Positions 1 to 10,466 of a stretch of 64,000 nt of DNA are shown here, piece by piece. This DNA comes from Gonatopus flavifemur (Eukaryota; Arthropoda; Insecta; Hymenoptera; Dryinidae): positions 47,450,001 through 47,514,000 of the forward strand of contig JAFFJZ010000002.1 of assembly GCA_018340375.1 (NCBI GenBank), given 5' to 3'. How positions within the stretch are numbered: the first letter of the stretch is position 1; every line of letters starts with the position of its first letter. The translations under genes and the position numbers were made by a program. Below the pieces are notes generated by a model. It was given only the letters and a program-made list of their open reading frames with translations, made no database searches and was not told where the DNA came from.

Positions 1-1189
1 AGTTTTATAAACGAATAGAAGATTAGTAAATTTATAATAAAAAAAAAGTGCGGCTGCCGGTTTAAAACCGCCTTTTTTTCTATTAATGTCTATCAATTCC
101 GTCCATTTTTACGCAATTTGATTAGACGAATTCTCTTTTATAACATTTTACAATATTCACATTCTATCTAGTTTTATAAACGAATAAGAATATTAGTAAA
201 TTTACAATTAGAATATAAGTTCAACGATTAGATATATTTTTTTATAATTTTCTTTATCGCTCGATTGAATTGAATTGAACAATATATTGGATTTATTGTC
301 CAGTTGTTATAGATAAATTGAATCTCATGATCCAAAATATTTATGTTTTAGCAGAATAAAATATCCAATAATCCCTGAACAAAGAAGCTAAAGTAAAATA
401 AAACAAACTTTTAGTTTTGTTTTACTCGTTAACTTTACTTCATATTCTAATCTATATATGCCAGAAAAAAAAATCAAATTTTATAAAAGTATATATCTAT
501 ACATTCGAATGTATATAAGCACTATTTTGTACAGCCATTTAACGTGTAATAAACTCTATTGAAACAGAAATATCATTATTTTCCACCTTACAAAATGTAT
601 TTGATTTCAAGTATTATTATAAACATCAATAATTCATATGAAATGATGATGGGTTTCGAAACTTACATGGATTTTCAAAAGTCATCAAGTTTTCTGTTGG
701 AAGAGAGGAGAGATGGGTGGTAGAACAGAAGGGAAGCAAATTCGCGCGTGCGGCAATCGACGATGATTTCAGTTTCACATTGAGGGATGAAGTGACTCCA
801 TCTGAAAAAAACAGTGCTTTATGTGAAATAATTCATGTCAGGTGATGATTGAAAATTATGATTACACGCAGATGATGAAATTTATACACACTTTTTTCCA
901 ATTTCATGCAAAATTTATCATTGATGAATAATAAATATGTAAATTTAGATGAAATAATATCACGTGATCGCGAGTGTTCAACGCGATCAATAAAGGAATG
1001 AAGAGAGAATTTGTTTTGTATAAGAATTAATGCAATCAATTTGAACATCAAATTATGTTCTGATACGAAAATAAGAAATTTGTTTTCCCTATCCGGTGGT
1101 AAATATTCAAGGTATCTTATGTTTGTAAATTTATTTTAATCAATTGAATATGATTTCTGATTTTTTTCTGAAAATGTTTACAGCGAAAA
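1..1189. other. Upstream region without a recognised gene
   Basis: AT-rich sequence with only short chance reading frames. A splice acceptor (tttacag) ends a few bases before the ATG at 1190, so a non-coding first exon of the next gene probably lies here. I could not place its donor or its promoter. Confidence 0.5.
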
Positions 1190-2053
1190 ATGGCAGAAAT
1201 AGAAGACAGTTGGAAAGAAGCAACAGCAGGTTTGGATGAGACTGTTAGCGAGACATGGTTCACCAAAATTCAAGAAGCTTATATGGAAGAAAAACGAACT
1301 TATCACAATTTGGATTTGCTACGTGAAAAATTGCGTCATTATCATGAGATAAAGGATAATTTACAAAATCCACAGGCCCTCTTGCTTGCTCTTTTCTTTC
1401 AAAAGTATGAGTTTTATATACAATTAGTAATTTAATCGTTTTCTGACACAATGTTTATAATATGAATGATGCGTTACAGTTTTGAATACGATCCCAAAGC
1501 CTTGGATGGTGAGAATAAAAATTTAGAACACTTTATTGCCTTCGCGGACGAAGTGGAACTTCCTGCGGTGAGTATTGATACAATTATACAAAATGAAAAA
1601 TTTCAATTTCAATTACAGTTGATATGATTTTTATAGGATGGAGAACTTAGAGAGAAAACCTGTGATCTTCTGAAAATAGCAACGACGCACAGTACGGACG
1701 CTCATAAGGTTGGAGGTGCCTTTGGTGGTGAGGATGCTCACTACTTCCTAGATTTGGATATGGTTATATTAGGCTCTCCTCCTGAAACTTACGCGGAATA
1801 TAGGGACAAAATTCGAGGAGAATATCCATTCCTCAGTGAACCTATGTACACAGCTCTGAGACTCAAGGTATTTATATCAATAAATACTTAAATATTCTTG
1901 TATTATCAAATGAATATATCAAATGTTAATTATTTACAGGTTCTTCAAAATTTCTTACAAATTCCCAACATTTTCGCTACAGTGGAGTTTCGCGAAAAGT
2001 ATGAAGAACAAGCACGACAGAATATTCAGTCTGAAGTAGAATTATTATCTTAG
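1190..2053 (+). CDS. HD-superfamily-like protein (COG4339 type), HD dyad missing, 4 exons
   Basis: Coding exons are 1190-1404, 1480-1567, 1637-1867 and 1940-2053. All junctions are GT-AG and phases agree, giving 215 residues. The protein resembles the predicted metal-dependent HD phosphohydrolase-like family found in bacteria and insects: an early W..(9)..Y.E..R.YHN block near residues 23-41, then an FFQNFEYDP block across the first junction, and a late [10 protein letters not shown]...Y..Y....R.EY block. In catalytic family members the second block reads like WFHDAVYD. Here the HD pair is replaced (FFQNFEYD) and the histidine usual in the preceding helix is also not seen, so I infer loss of metal binding and catalysis. 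The true function is unknown. The start is the first ATG after an acceptor at about 1183, so the 5' UTR is probably split. The stop is TAG at 2051-2053. Confidence 0.8.
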
Positions 2054-3142
2054 ATACTCAATATATTTGATTGTTGTGTGTGGTGGAAAATTATGCTTGC
2101 AAATTTACTATCGACAATGAGAATGTCTCTGAATCTGGATATAACAAAATATCTATTATACTTTTTAAACAATCATGAAAATTTATTTCAAAGATCTTAC
2201 AGAAATTTATAATCAATGAGAATATTTGATCTTTTGAAAAAAGATTCCTTGAAATATTCTCAAATTGATAATCTGAAGACAAATTTACATGAATACTTTT
2301 AGACAAAATTTCATTGAGAAAGATATATGAAACTGTTGAATTTTTATAAAGTCCTAAAACATTCGATAAATGAAGGTATCAAGATGGTTGTACATCAATT
2401 AAGAGCCTTTAAAATCGACACTTAATTTATTCCCAGATTGAAAAATTACAATTTCTAAAACCTATGATAGATCAATTTATCTAGAAAAACGATACTTCTG
2501 CTGATACTCAATGTGATGTTATTAATTACACATACATAGTTCCAGTACAAAGGAATTGAGTTCCAATCTAGTACTTGTAATATTCATTCAATTCAATATT
2601 TGGGATTTTTAATGGGGCAAAAAAACAAATCCAAGTTCTCGCGTTGTTGGAAATTAGTATAAAATGTATCCACACATGGATTTGGTAGCCATGAAAGTTA
2701 TTGAACATACGAAGTATTTAGAAAAAAATTATATAGTAATTACATAATTATTGTTATAGAAAATCATGTTTTTTAGTGATGAAACATGGATAATTTTGTT
2801 TCAAAATATGCCCTAATTTTACTGAAAAACCTAGAGTGTTTTATAAACTACTCGAGAACCTCAAAATGTGATTGTTGAACATTATTATGTCAATGTTTAA
2901 TGTAACAAATTGTATGCGTAAAGTTATTCTTTACAAAAAAAAAAATCAATGTGAACTGCTTTATGTAAAATATAATAAAAATTTTCGAACTTAGAATTAT
3001 TTCTGTCTCTACAGTTATATTTGAAAATTGTAATTTAGATCAAGACGAATTAATACCTTTGTTATTACAACAATGTTTTGGGGATCAAGGAAAGAGGTTT
3101 TCGTAAGAAAAACACAGTTATTTTATAAAAATAAAGGAACAA
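2054..3142. other. 3' UTR and intergenic DNA
   Basis: No coding signal. The 3' UTR of the upstream gene begins here. A plus-strand AATAAA at about 2974-2979 is a possible distal polyadenylation signal. The region ends at the minus-strand polyadenylation signal of the first Hsp70. Confidence 0.5.
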
Positions 3143-3148
3143 TTTATT
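3143..3148 (-). terminator. Polyadenylation signal of Hsp70-1
   Basis: AATAAA on the minus strand about 490 bases past the Hsp70-1 stop. If used, the 3' UTR contains the whole 52-base tandem array. Confidence 0.45.
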
Positions 3149-3362
3149 TTAACAACATTCATTCTTACAATCATACTACAATCAATCTACATTCATACTG
3201 GTTCCTTCAAAATACCAAAAATTTTGAAAAAATTTAATAAATTACATGAATTAAAAATTTGAGATTCTATTTTGTACAATCAGTCTCAACAGATGAAATT
3301 AATGGAAACATTTGATGATGTTATGAATCGGAATGCAAAGAAAGACTAGATGTTTGATGTTC

Positions 3363-3656
3363 ATGGACTAGAGATGTTGTTTAGTCCATTTCCTCCATTA
3401 GAAGTTTGATACGTATGGACCAGAGATGACGTTGGGTCCATTTCCTCCACTAGAAACTGGATACGTATGGACCAGAGATGACGTTGGGTCCATTTCCTCC
3501 ACTAGAAACTGGATACGTATGGACCAAAGGTGTTGTTCGGTCCATTTCTTCTATTGGATGTCAAAAAACTTGTGGACTAGAGATGTCATTTAGTCCACTC
3601 CTCCTACTGGATCTTGGATGTTAAAGGACTGAGATGTTGTTTAGTCCACTTCCTCC
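3363..3656 (-). repeat. 52-base tandem array derived from the Hsp70-1 EEVD/stop region
   Basis: Six units with a period of 51-53 bases. The conserved core (tccatttcctcc in plus orientation) begins at 3385, 3437, 3489, 3541, 3594 and 3645. The last core is the coding end of Hsp70-1 itself (codons for VEEVD plus stop, read on minus), so the other units look like copies of the end of the gene in its own 3' UTR. Each unit also has an inverted repeat of TGGAC(C/T) with (G/A)GTCCA around an 11-13 base loop, kept by paired changes between units (see findings). The period is not a multiple of three, so this is not a repeat of protein. Confidence 0.85.
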
Positions 3657-5563
3657 ACTGTTGGTCCGGACGAGTATTCGTTGGCACCTTGTCTAAACTG
3701 ACTTCCGCAATCCTGTGCTCCGCCAGCTCCGCCTTGATGGATCTTAGTCATGATGGGTGAACACTGCCTTTGGATTTCCTCCAGCTTGTGTTTGTACTCA
3801 TCTTTATCGGCGAGGGTGTTGTTATCGAGCCAGCGAATGGTGTCGTCGCACAGATCACTCACTACCTTCTTATCCGAATCCGTCAGCCTAGACCCAGCAT
3901 CCTGGACCGCTTGTTTGACAGTGAAGACATAGCCTTCCAGTTGATTCCTGGCTGCGACTCTCTCCCGTTGGTCGTTATCCTGTTCACGGTACCTCTCCGC
4001 CTCCGCTAACATCCTATCAATTTCTTCTCTGCTCAGACGACCTTTGTCATTGGTGATCTTGATGTTGCTGCTGCGACCACTAGCAGTGTCCTTGGCAGTG
4101 ACATGAAGAATACCATTAGCATCCATGTCAAAGGTGACGTCGATCTTGGGGACGCCTCGTGGTGCTGGGGCAATACCGCTGAGCTCGAATCTTCCAAGTA
4201 AGTTGTTGTCCTTGGTCATAGCACGTTCACCCTCGTATACCTGAATGCTGACGCCAGGTTGATTGTCAGAATAGGTGGTAAATGTCTGACTTTGTTTGCA
4301 AGGTATACGTGCATTACGCTCAATGATATTGGTCATGACTCCACCAGCAGTTTCTATACCAAGAGACAGAGGCGCTACGTCGACAAGAAGTACGTCTTGC
4401 AGAGTAGAATTCCTATCTCCTTCGCCCGTTAGAATGGCTGCTTGCACCGCTGCTCCGTAGGCTACCGCTTCATCAGGATTGATGGAGAGGTTGAGTTGTT
4501 TACCGCAGAAGAAGTTTTGCAACATGCTTTGAATCTTCGGAATCCTTGTAGATCCTCCAACTAAAACGACGTCGTGGATCGACCCCTTGTCCATTTTGGC
4601 ATCAGCCAAAGCTTTCTCCACAGGTTGTAACGTGGAGCGGAATAGGTCCGCGCAAAGTTCTTCGAAGCGCGCTCTTGAGATTTTGGTGTAGAAATCTATG
4701 CCCTCGTAGAGAGCATCGATCTCTATGCTGGCCTCCGTACTAGATGACAATGTACGTTTGGCTCTCTCAGCTGCTGTCCTCAATCGACGGAGGGATCTTG
4801 GGTTGTTCCTAAGATTCTTCCTATATTTCCTCTCGAATTCCTTGCACAGATGATCGACCAGTCTCGAATCGAAGTCTTCTCCACCAAGGTGAGTATCACC
4901 TGCCGTTGCTTTGACCTCGAAGAGGGAACCCTCCGATATGCTCAAGATGGACACATCAAAGGTACCACCACCTAGGTCGAAGATAAGTACATTCCTCTCA
5001 CCTTTCAAGTTCTTATCCAAACCATACGCCAAGGCCGCAGCTGTTGGTTCGTTGATGATCCTTAGCACGTTCAAACCCGCAATCGCTCCCGCGTCTTTAG
5101 TCGCCTGACGTTGCGAATCGTTGAAATACGCTGGTACTGTGACGACTGCATCCCTAACCTTTTGACCCAGATAAGCCTCCGCGGTTTCCTTCATCTTCGT
5201 CAATACCATCGAACTGATTTCCTCTGGATTGAACCTCTTCCTCTCCCCGCGGAATTCTACCTCGATCTTGGGTTTTCCTCCCTCGTTGACGACTTTGAAC
5301 GGCCAGTGTTTGATGTCGTTCTGTATTTTTGGATCATCAAATTTGCGACCTATTAACCTTTTCGCGTCGAACACTGTGTTGGCAGGGTTCATCGCGACTT
5401 GGTTCTTGGCGGCATCTCCGATGAGACGTTCCGTATCTGTGAAGGCAACGTAACTAGGTGTTGTCCTATTTCCTTGATCGTTGGCGATGATCTCCACTTT
5501 TCCATGTTGCCAAACTCCCACACACGAGTAGGTTGTTCCCAAATCAATTCCTACTGCAACCAT
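3641..5563 (-). CDS. Inducible-type cytosolic Hsp70 (Hsp70-1), intronless
   Basis: A 640-residue Hsp70 chaperone, which binds exposed hydrophobic segments of client proteins in an ATP-driven cycle with J-domain and nucleotide-exchange partners. The nucleotide-binding domain shows [14 protein letters not shown] at the N-terminus, [14 protein letters not shown] near residue 195 and [11 protein letters not shown] near 335. The DVLLVDV interdomain linker, the substrate-binding domain and the lid follow. The C-terminus is GPTVEEVD, the cytosolic EEVD tail that docks TPR co-chaperones. It lacks the GGMP repeats of constitutive Hsc70 and has no introns, as expected of stress-induced members. It is very similar to the 24-31 kb pair but not identical to it. 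It is divergently oriented from Hsp70-2. The promoter lies at 5680-5770 and the leader is about 117 bases. Confidence 0.97.
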   Translation of the reverse strand: MVAVGIDLGTTYSCVGVWQHGKVEIIANDQGNRTTPSYVAFTDTERLIGDAAKNQVAMNPANTVFDAKRLIGRKFDDPKIQNDIKHWPFKVVNEGGKPKIEVEFRGERKRFNPEEISSMVLTKMKETAEAYLGQKVRDAVVTVPAYFNDSQRQATKDAGAIAGLNVLRIINEPTAAALAYGLDKNLKGERNVLIFDLGGGTFDVSILSISEGSLFEVKATAGDTHLGGEDFDSRLVDHLCKEFERKYRKNLRNNPRSLRRLRTAAERAKRTLSSSTEASIEIDALYEGIDFYTKISRARFEELCADLFRSTLQPVEKALADAKMDKGSIHDVVLVGGSTRIPKIQSMLQNFFCGKQLNLSINPDEAVAYGAAVQAAILTGEGDRNSTLQDVLLVDVAPLSLGIETAGGVMTNIIERNARIPCKQSQTFTTYSDNQPGVSIQVYEGERAMTKDNNLLGRFELSGIAPAPRGVPKIDVTFDMDANGILHVTAKDTASGRSSNIKITNDKGRLSREEIDRMLAEAERYREQDNDQRERVAARNQLEGYVFTVKQAVQDAGSRLTDSDKKVVSDLCDDTIRWLDNNTLADKDEYKHKLEEIQRQCSPIMTKIHQGGAGGAQDCGSQFRQGANEYSSGPTVEEVD

Positions 5564-5679
5564 TTTTGTGTTTGTACTTTATAACTTGAGACAATTAAAT
5601 ATATCACAATAGTTTTCGTGTAAATGCGACTCGGTTGAGTCAGAATCTCTTGTGTTATCTTTCGTGTTTGTTTCAATAC

Positions 5680-5770
5680 TGCCGTCTCTCGGTTCGCGCG
5701 CGCCTTATATACACTAACCTCCCCTGCCAGTACCGACCAGAACTTTCGCGAATGTCATTCAAGAATCTTC
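5680..5770 (-). promoter_or_regulatory. Hsp70-1 heat-shock promoter (Inr, TATA, two HSEs)
   Basis: Read on minus: HSE TTCnnGAAnnTTC form at 5758-5770, HSE GAActTTCgcGAA (written on plus) at 5740-5752, TATATAA at 5711-5705, and a CAGT initiator with its A at 5680, 31 bases from the TATA start. The start of the leader (CAGTATTGAAAC) matches the other copies in this window. Confidence 0.85.
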
Positions 5771-8340
5771 GACGATTGATTTTTAACTTTTTACTTAATC
5801 TACCGATAATATGATTACTTGATGAATTGAGAAGTAATTTTTAGTGATGATAGTAAAGAATTACATATAATTTTGCCAATTTCCTTTAAAACTTCGAGTT
5901 TTATTCGATTGTTTATGATGAAGTTATATCCAATCCAAGTGTCTGCGCGTTTTCGAACAAACGCGAATATTCGATTGCTTCTTTATTTTCCTGTTGTACG
6001 TCATATAAAATCCCCGGGAAGTTTATATACAATGTTTTAATAGTTCTAATTTCTTCATTTTTCATTACATAAAACAACATGCTTGCATTCGAATTGTTAT
6101 AACCTTGATACATGAAAATTCTAATTCACCTCTATGTTCTAGAAGCTCGTCGAACAGTCGGTTCCAAGCCTGTCTTGTCACGAAAATTCTTGTACATTCG
6201 ATTTTATTTTTCTTTCGAAAAGTTTATTTGTACAAAATATATATGTGACAAAAAGTCAGTATTGAATTCACTTCATTATATGACCAAGTATGTAAATTGA
6301 TTTGAAGAAAATTTCTTTCATTCTTTATACGATCGACGAATGTTATTATTCATATATTTATCTTTTTAATTTTCGAATCATTTTCAGACATTGAAACTTG
6401 AAGAAAAATTATTCAGTTTTCAACCAGAAGAATTATAAAAGCATTGTTGACAACAACGATAGGAGCATTCAAAATCAATAAAACGATATTAATGGTATAA
6501 TAGAAAGAATATATGTGTATACAAACAAAGCAGGGGATTGATGAGCATCGTTGGAATGGAAAAGTATTAAAGGGATAACAGAAACTGACATAATTCAAAT
6601 ATGTTTTGGTTCACAGATGATTCAAAAATATTATTGTTGCAATTACGTAACGTCTCGTGCAATTCCAATGGCATCTCTGGAAATGCATGTACATGATTAT
6701 AGATAGTTCCTTGAACTCGACAACGGACGCTTATACTAGAGTCGCACAAAACAACATGATTCCGGCAGAATATTTCTGCATATGTATTGACAAAAAGACG
6801 TTTTACATGACAACGCCAACGTTTCTCTTACTAAAAAAAAGTTCTCATCAGAAACAATAGGAAGCGATAGATTATTCCAGTCGATTTCTGTGAATTTATT
6901 GTTTGAATAGTAAATTTTCCGACATTTTAATCTGAGTAACATCTAGAACTAATCGAAACATCGGATACTCAATTTTCAAAATTACGCATAATTCATATAT
7001 AATTCAGTATAATTTATCTATAAGTTATATTGAGAACGTGCGATTATACTAACCATCTTGACGTTCTAGAAAGAACGGTTTTCTTGTAGAACTAATTTTT
7101 TGGTTAGAACTGACCTTCAAATCATGCCCTGTTCGAGAATATAATAATTTTCAACATCATCTGAGATTTTTTTCTTGGTTTTCAATCAATCAGAAACGGT
7201 AAGGTTTGGAAAATAGATTTTCACTTCGAAATATGAAAGATTATGAATACGAAGTGAAGAGTAACAAAACGACACACGGTTGAAATTCAAAATATTTATT
7301 TTATATTGCGTAATTTCATATAAAAATTAATTTTCTTAATCTTTATTGTATCTGTTTTTGTTTAAAGAACTAAGGGAAGTGTTGGATTTTTCTAAAGATT
7401 ATTATATTTTTGAGTTTCATTTTTCTTCATATAGAAAATATATCGTTTCTCATCGTATCTATCGTGTTCTATCATGAAATTCTTGTAATTATGTCTTCTG
7501 CAATTAATTCAATCATCACTTAGAAAAGATATCGATAAATACAATTATATTCACTTCCCCGTGGAAAAAAAATCTTCGGAATGAATTGTATTTTTGCATC
7601 GTGAATTTGCAATTGATTAAAATTCGCTGAAATTGCAGTAATGTAACATTGTCAGGATGTATTGATATTTTCGGTAGTGAGTCTTGTTCCTTTAGTCACC
7701 TGAAAGTCTCGTTACTTTTTCACCCAATCGAATGCATAAATGTATCACAAATGTGGCTTGTAGTGGCTTTCATTTTCAATGACAGCCGTGCAGTGCGTTA
7801 TTTATTTTTGTCCTACATTGTGCATCATCTTTTCGTAATAAATAAATTTGGGATGAGTTGAAGTGAACGATGCAGCATTCAAATATACTTGAATATTTGC
7901 ACCGAGAGCACAATTGTTTTCAATAATTGGCAATATTTGATTAAATAATAAAATTTTATAGAAACAATTAAATGTTTGTTCTATACTTATTTTTTGTAGT
8001 ATATAGGATAATATCGAATATTTGATTAATCGTTCTAATAGATATTTATCCGAATTGATTGAATATTCCTTTATTCAATTAATTATTATATTGTTTGAAA
8101 ATCGTTTGTTTTTCAAATTTAGAATGATAAACTGAATTATATGATGACAAAAAACTACTCAGACGATACCTAAATCACTTATAAGTTCAGGAAGTGCTCA
8201 ATTTGTTCAAGTTTGAAAGAATCACATTCATTGAATTCATGGACGAATCAAAATGAATCAATCAGATACCAAATTGATTCAATTTGAACATTGTAAGAAC
8301 TCGATATATGGATTCTCAAACTGTTGACGTAAAAAATTTT

Positions 8341-8422
8341 CGAACTTATATATAATTTATATTGAATTCTATTTAGTTTATATATAAATTATATATAATT
8401 TTGAAATTTTCCCACTCGGGTT
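8341..8422. repeat. AT-rich palindromic dispersed repeat
   Basis: Core of alternating atatataaattatatata around an ATTGAAT-like centre, ending in an attttgaaa...ccactcgg motif. Related copies are at about 26618-26672 and 29194-29248 (between the Hsp70 HSE clusters), 28136-28221, 28668-28730, 55418-55492 and 58425-58490. Confidence 0.6.
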
Positions 8423-9554
8423 AATATCTGAGTTATTTTGACATTCTGTAGGAATAGAATAACTAAAATTGTGTCACAGAATTAGAGCATACTCGAAATA
8501 TCTGGAAGAATCGTGAATCAATACGTGCATTCTCTCATGAGTAAAATGTAAAATGTAAAATGTAGTCCATTGCGTTTCGGTGAGATTCTAGAAATTTCTA
8601 AAACGTACTCTGGCACAAACTCGTATAAAATCAAATGTGTAACGAATGAACGTAGGCACAATGCATTTTATTCTATAATACATTCATAAGCAATTTACAA
8701 AGGGAAGCGCTTGTTCAACGAGGCTGACACAAATTCGTTGATGACAACACTGTCAGATGCCAAGAGTTTTAAAGGGTTCATCAACAAATTGTTTCCTTGG
8801 GAATTTCTTATACGAATTTCTGTTATTACATTGAATATTTCCGCGAAACCATGAATAATCACGGGAAAACAGCATTTTCTTTGCGGCAATCTAAGAAAAC
8901 ACTGGCAAACTGGGAGAATCTATGATATTTTGATGAAATATCTATAATAACTTTGAGATATTCTGGACAACATTTTCTCAAAGTTCTCTATTCACAGTTT
9001 TTTCTAAGTATCTCTCTTGAAAAAGGGTTTGAAAATTAAAAAGTTTTTTTTTCAATAGTCAGGAAAAATTTTGGAAATTTGCCAGAATTTTGTTAAGATT
9101 TTTCAGAGTGCAATCTCTTTCTTACTTGTTTGAAAAAAATGAAAAAACTCTTATAAACTTTGAGAAACTGATTAATTAAAATCTCTCACGTATCCGATGA
9201 ACTATGATCAATTAAATCCTGTTAATAAAGTACTTATCCATTGATTCTTATCGAGTCTATTAAATTAAAATTTGAATAGTTCTTATCCGTGTCATTATTG
9301 AAGCCCACTGATTTTGAATACGAAACCTATGAATTTCTATAGAATTTAATAAGATATGTAAAGTTGTTTCGAAGACACTGTACTTATCCCTCAAGAGTCT
9401 TCAAGAATGAAAATTTTGACATTATCATACCATCGCAATATCATTGCACATAAAAAAAGACATATGAGACAAAAATTTAGGAATTTTGATCTAAATTCTA
9501 GAATTTTCCATAGTTTTCCTGATAAAAAGCACGAAAGATTACGAATACAAACTG

Positions 9555-9577
9555 AATAATAATAATAATAATAATAA
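9555..9577. repeat. (AAT)n microsatellite
   Basis: About seven tandem aat triplets in otherwise non-repetitive AT-rich sequence. Confidence 0.8.
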
Positions 9578-9800
9578 AGTTTCAAATTTTCGAGGTTTAA
9601 TTTTACAAAGAGAACACTTAAATGTGATTGATAAACATTCCAATCGTATCTGTATAACAATTGACTTCAACATTTGTGACTTTTCACATCTTCGAGTAAA
9701 AATCATTATTCATTGATATAAAAATTATAAAATCTTCGTTCGATATTCTTCTCCGTGCATTTCATCTAACTTTGAATGTGAAAATATATTTACTAATTTC

Positions 9801-9848
9801 TTCTAAAATCTTCCAGAACCTTCTCGAGTCTTTTAGAACCTTCTTGAT
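9801..9848. promoter_or_regulatory. Orphan array of phased heat-shock elements
   Basis: Alternating TTC and GAA units at exact 5-base phasing for ten units: TTC 9801, AAA 9806, TTC 9811, GAA 9816, TTC 9821, GAg 9826, TTT 9831, GAA 9836, TTC 9841, GAt 9846. Six units are perfect. No heat-shock gene starts nearby; Hsp70-1 and Hsp70-2 each lie more than 4 kb away. Confidence 0.65.
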
Positions 9849-10448
9849 TTATATCGAAATGTAACGAACTTTCTTACATTCCAAAGCGGTGGTATTGTGC
9901 GGGGATCGATTCACGATGCTTTCAGATCTTTTTTAAACAATTCAACAATTGCAGATATTGTTGAAGATTTCTTGCGCATTTCTTCATTCCATGAAAAAAC
10001 GAAGAACAGCATACTAAAATTCAACGTATGCGATTAAAATGTAAATAATACGTCTCCGAAGTGTTGATACAATGATATCGCTCTGTGAGCGTTGATAACG
10101 AACAATCGCTTTTGCAGAATACGCAGAGATGAATTGATTCGATGTTTATGTGAATTAGTTTCAAAATACAATGCTTTGGAATTTATTTTCCGAATTTCAC
10201 TCCCTGTTTTGAGAAAAATATATAAATGGATTATTTAGTGCGGTACTTTTTAACCGAAGAATAGAATTTTATAGTAAATTTCATTGGAAAGTTAGTGTAT
10301 TCCTGCATTACTATAATTTCATAACAAATTAAATTCTGAAGTTTTCTGTTTGTTGATAGAATAAATTTCATATCATCAATTATCCGCGTGAGTAACTTTA
10401 GAAGACAATATATAGTTTCATTGAGACTGGTATCCTAACGGAACACTT

Positions 10449-10466
10449 GAACCTTCTAGAAAATTC
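10449..10466. promoter_or_regulatory. Perfect four-unit orphan HSE
   Basis: GAAccTTCtaGAAaaTTC, four perfect units in phase. It lies about 600 bases from the array at 9801 and about 4 kb from the Hsp70-2 start. No gene is recognised next to it. Confidence 0.65.

Larger units (their letters stand above)
5771..9800. other. Non-coding DNA between Hsp70-1 and the orphan HSE array
   Basis: About 4 kb of AT-rich DNA with only short unsupported frames. It holds a member of the AT-rich dispersed repeat (8341-8422), a possible degraded member near 6983-7100, a stretch at about 9060-9170 shared with the foldback at 20757-21234, and an (AAT)n microsatellite at 9555-9577. No gene seen. Confidence 0.5.

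Noticed and set aside
3363..3656. CRISPR-like array
   Set aside because: Eukaryotic context, no unique spacers: the whole 52-base unit repeats, and it derives from the adjacent coding end.
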